Below are positions 63,500 through 64,000 of a stretch of 64,000 nt of DNA, one piece after another. Below the pieces are notes generated by a model, which was not told the origin of the DNA, ran no database searches, and saw only the letters and a program-made list of their open reading frames with translations. The position numbers and the translations under genes are program-made. Position 1 is the first letter of the stretch, and every line of letters starts with the position of its first letter. The stretch covers positions 2,542,001 to 2,606,000 of the forward strand of contig NZ_BAAAWO010000001.1 of the NCBI RefSeq assembly GCF_039535115.1, in the 5' to 3' direction. Source of the DNA: Paeniglutamicibacter sulfureus (lineage in GTDB: Bacteria; Actinomycetota; Actinomycetes; Actinomycetales; Micrococcaceae).

Positions 63500-64000
63500 A
63501 TGACCCTCACCCTCGCACTCACCCTCCTGCTCTCGGTGCTGATCGGGATCTCCCTCGGCCTGCTCGGCGGGGGCGGGTCCATCCTCACCGTCCCGATCCT
63601 CACCTACGTCGCCGGCATGAACCCCAAGGAAGCCATCGCCGCCTCGCTCTTCGTCGTCGGCGCGACCTCCGCGGTCAGCGCCGTGACTCATGCCCGCAAG
63701 AAGCGCGTGCAATGGCGCACCGGACTCGTCTTCGGCGCCGCCGGCATGGCCGGGGCCTTCGGCGGCGGCCTCTTGGGCGGACACATCCCCGGAACGATCC
63801 TCATGATCGCCTTCGCCCTCATGATGGTCGCCACCTCCCTGGCCATGATCCGCGGCCGTAAGAACCCCGCAGGCGCACCCCACCAGGGGGATCTGCCGGT
63901 GCCCAAGGTCATCATCGAGGGCCTGGTCGTCGGCTTGGTCACCGGGCTCGTCGGTGCCGGCGGCGGCTTCCTCGTCGTTCCGGCACTCGCCCTGCTCGGC
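63500..64000 (+). CDS. TauE/SafE-family sulfite exporter (partial)
   Basis: The first 167 codons run off the window end. There is a clear TauE/SafE signature: GISLGLLGGGGSILTVPIL, the loop between helices with AASLFVVGATSAVSA, and a second half-repeat beginning GLVTGLVGAGGGFLVVPAL. It would export sulfite made by the persulfide dioxygenase. The ATG at 63500 follows 65 bp after the rhodanese gene. Confidence 0.92.
   Translation, partial: MTLTLALTLLLSVLIGISLGLLGGGGSILTVPILTYVAGMNPKEAIAASLFVVGATSAVSAVTHARKKRVQWRTGLVFGAAGMAGAFGGGLLGGHIPGTILMIAFALMMVATSLAMIRGRKNPAGAPHQGDLPVPKVIIEGLVVGLVTGLVGAGGGFLVVPALALLG

Overview
The window is high-GC DNA with actinobacterial gene families throughout: CsoR and CstR regulators, DUF4192, Acr3, ccsB/resB, and c-di-AMP riboswitches in front of cell-wall hydrolases. 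Gene content and small-protein families fit the Micrococcaceae (an Arthrobacter or Paeniglutamicibacter type). This is inference from family content; no rRNA or housekeeping marker is present. It is an accessory, metal- and sulfur-resistance region, either a plasmid or a genomic island.

Region 1 (1-8 kb) is a minus-strand plasmid- or ICE-like backbone. It has a lower-GC nuclease-like gene, three small hypothetical genes, a DUF4192 gene, a 106-aa hypothetical gene and a DprA paralogue. A long noncoding leader of 380-625 bp occurs three times, once in front of each of the last three genes. Stems in it are conserved while loops vary. Duplicated terminator blocks and 29-bp iteron-like tandem repeats lie between the genes. 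Region 2 (8-9 kb) is csoR-copZ with CsoR operators. Region 3 (10.3-13.5 kb) is a three-gene transposition module (DUF6431, DDE recombinase, AAA ATPase). Region 4 (13.9-16.4 kb) holds an M23 and an NlpC/P60 peptidase, each behind a c-di-AMP riboswitch. Region 5 (16.7-21.4 kb) is a cytochrome c maturation operon (tlpA-ccdA-resB-ccsB) whose upstream histidine-phosphatase gene is frameshifted.

Region 6 (21.7-40.3 kb) is a large copper region. It holds a DUF6153-like membrane protein, a beta-propeller lipoprotein, a GNAT enzyme, a CopB-type ATPase, a second DUF6153-like protein, a DUF305 lipoprotein and a multicopper oxidase. Next come ChrB-N/DUF1232, a gamma-glutamyltransferase cluster and a Csp-type copper-storage protein. 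The DUF6153-propeller-GNAT module then recurs, with its GNAT fused to a DUF305 tail, which I read as a deletion scar. A YibE/F protein and a truncated ZnuA follow.

Region 7 (40.9-51.4 kb) is an arsenic island: pstS, a flavoprotein, arsC, acr3, arsR, a second ArsC-like gene, trxB, an MFS transporter, an ArsR-ArsC fusion without its catalytic Cys, a merA tail and an arsenite permease. It is bounded by two 38-bp Tn3-family inverted repeats. Region 8 (51.4-57.6 kb) has a truncated umuC and a three-gene integrase / XRE / zinc-ribbon element. An IS30-family insertion splits the third gene and its exact removal restores the frame. Region 9 (57.7-64 kb) is a sulfur cluster: SulP, MerR, CstR, a Cys-rich peptide, a persulfide-dioxygenase/rhodanese fusion, two more rhodaneses and a TauE exporter that runs off the window.
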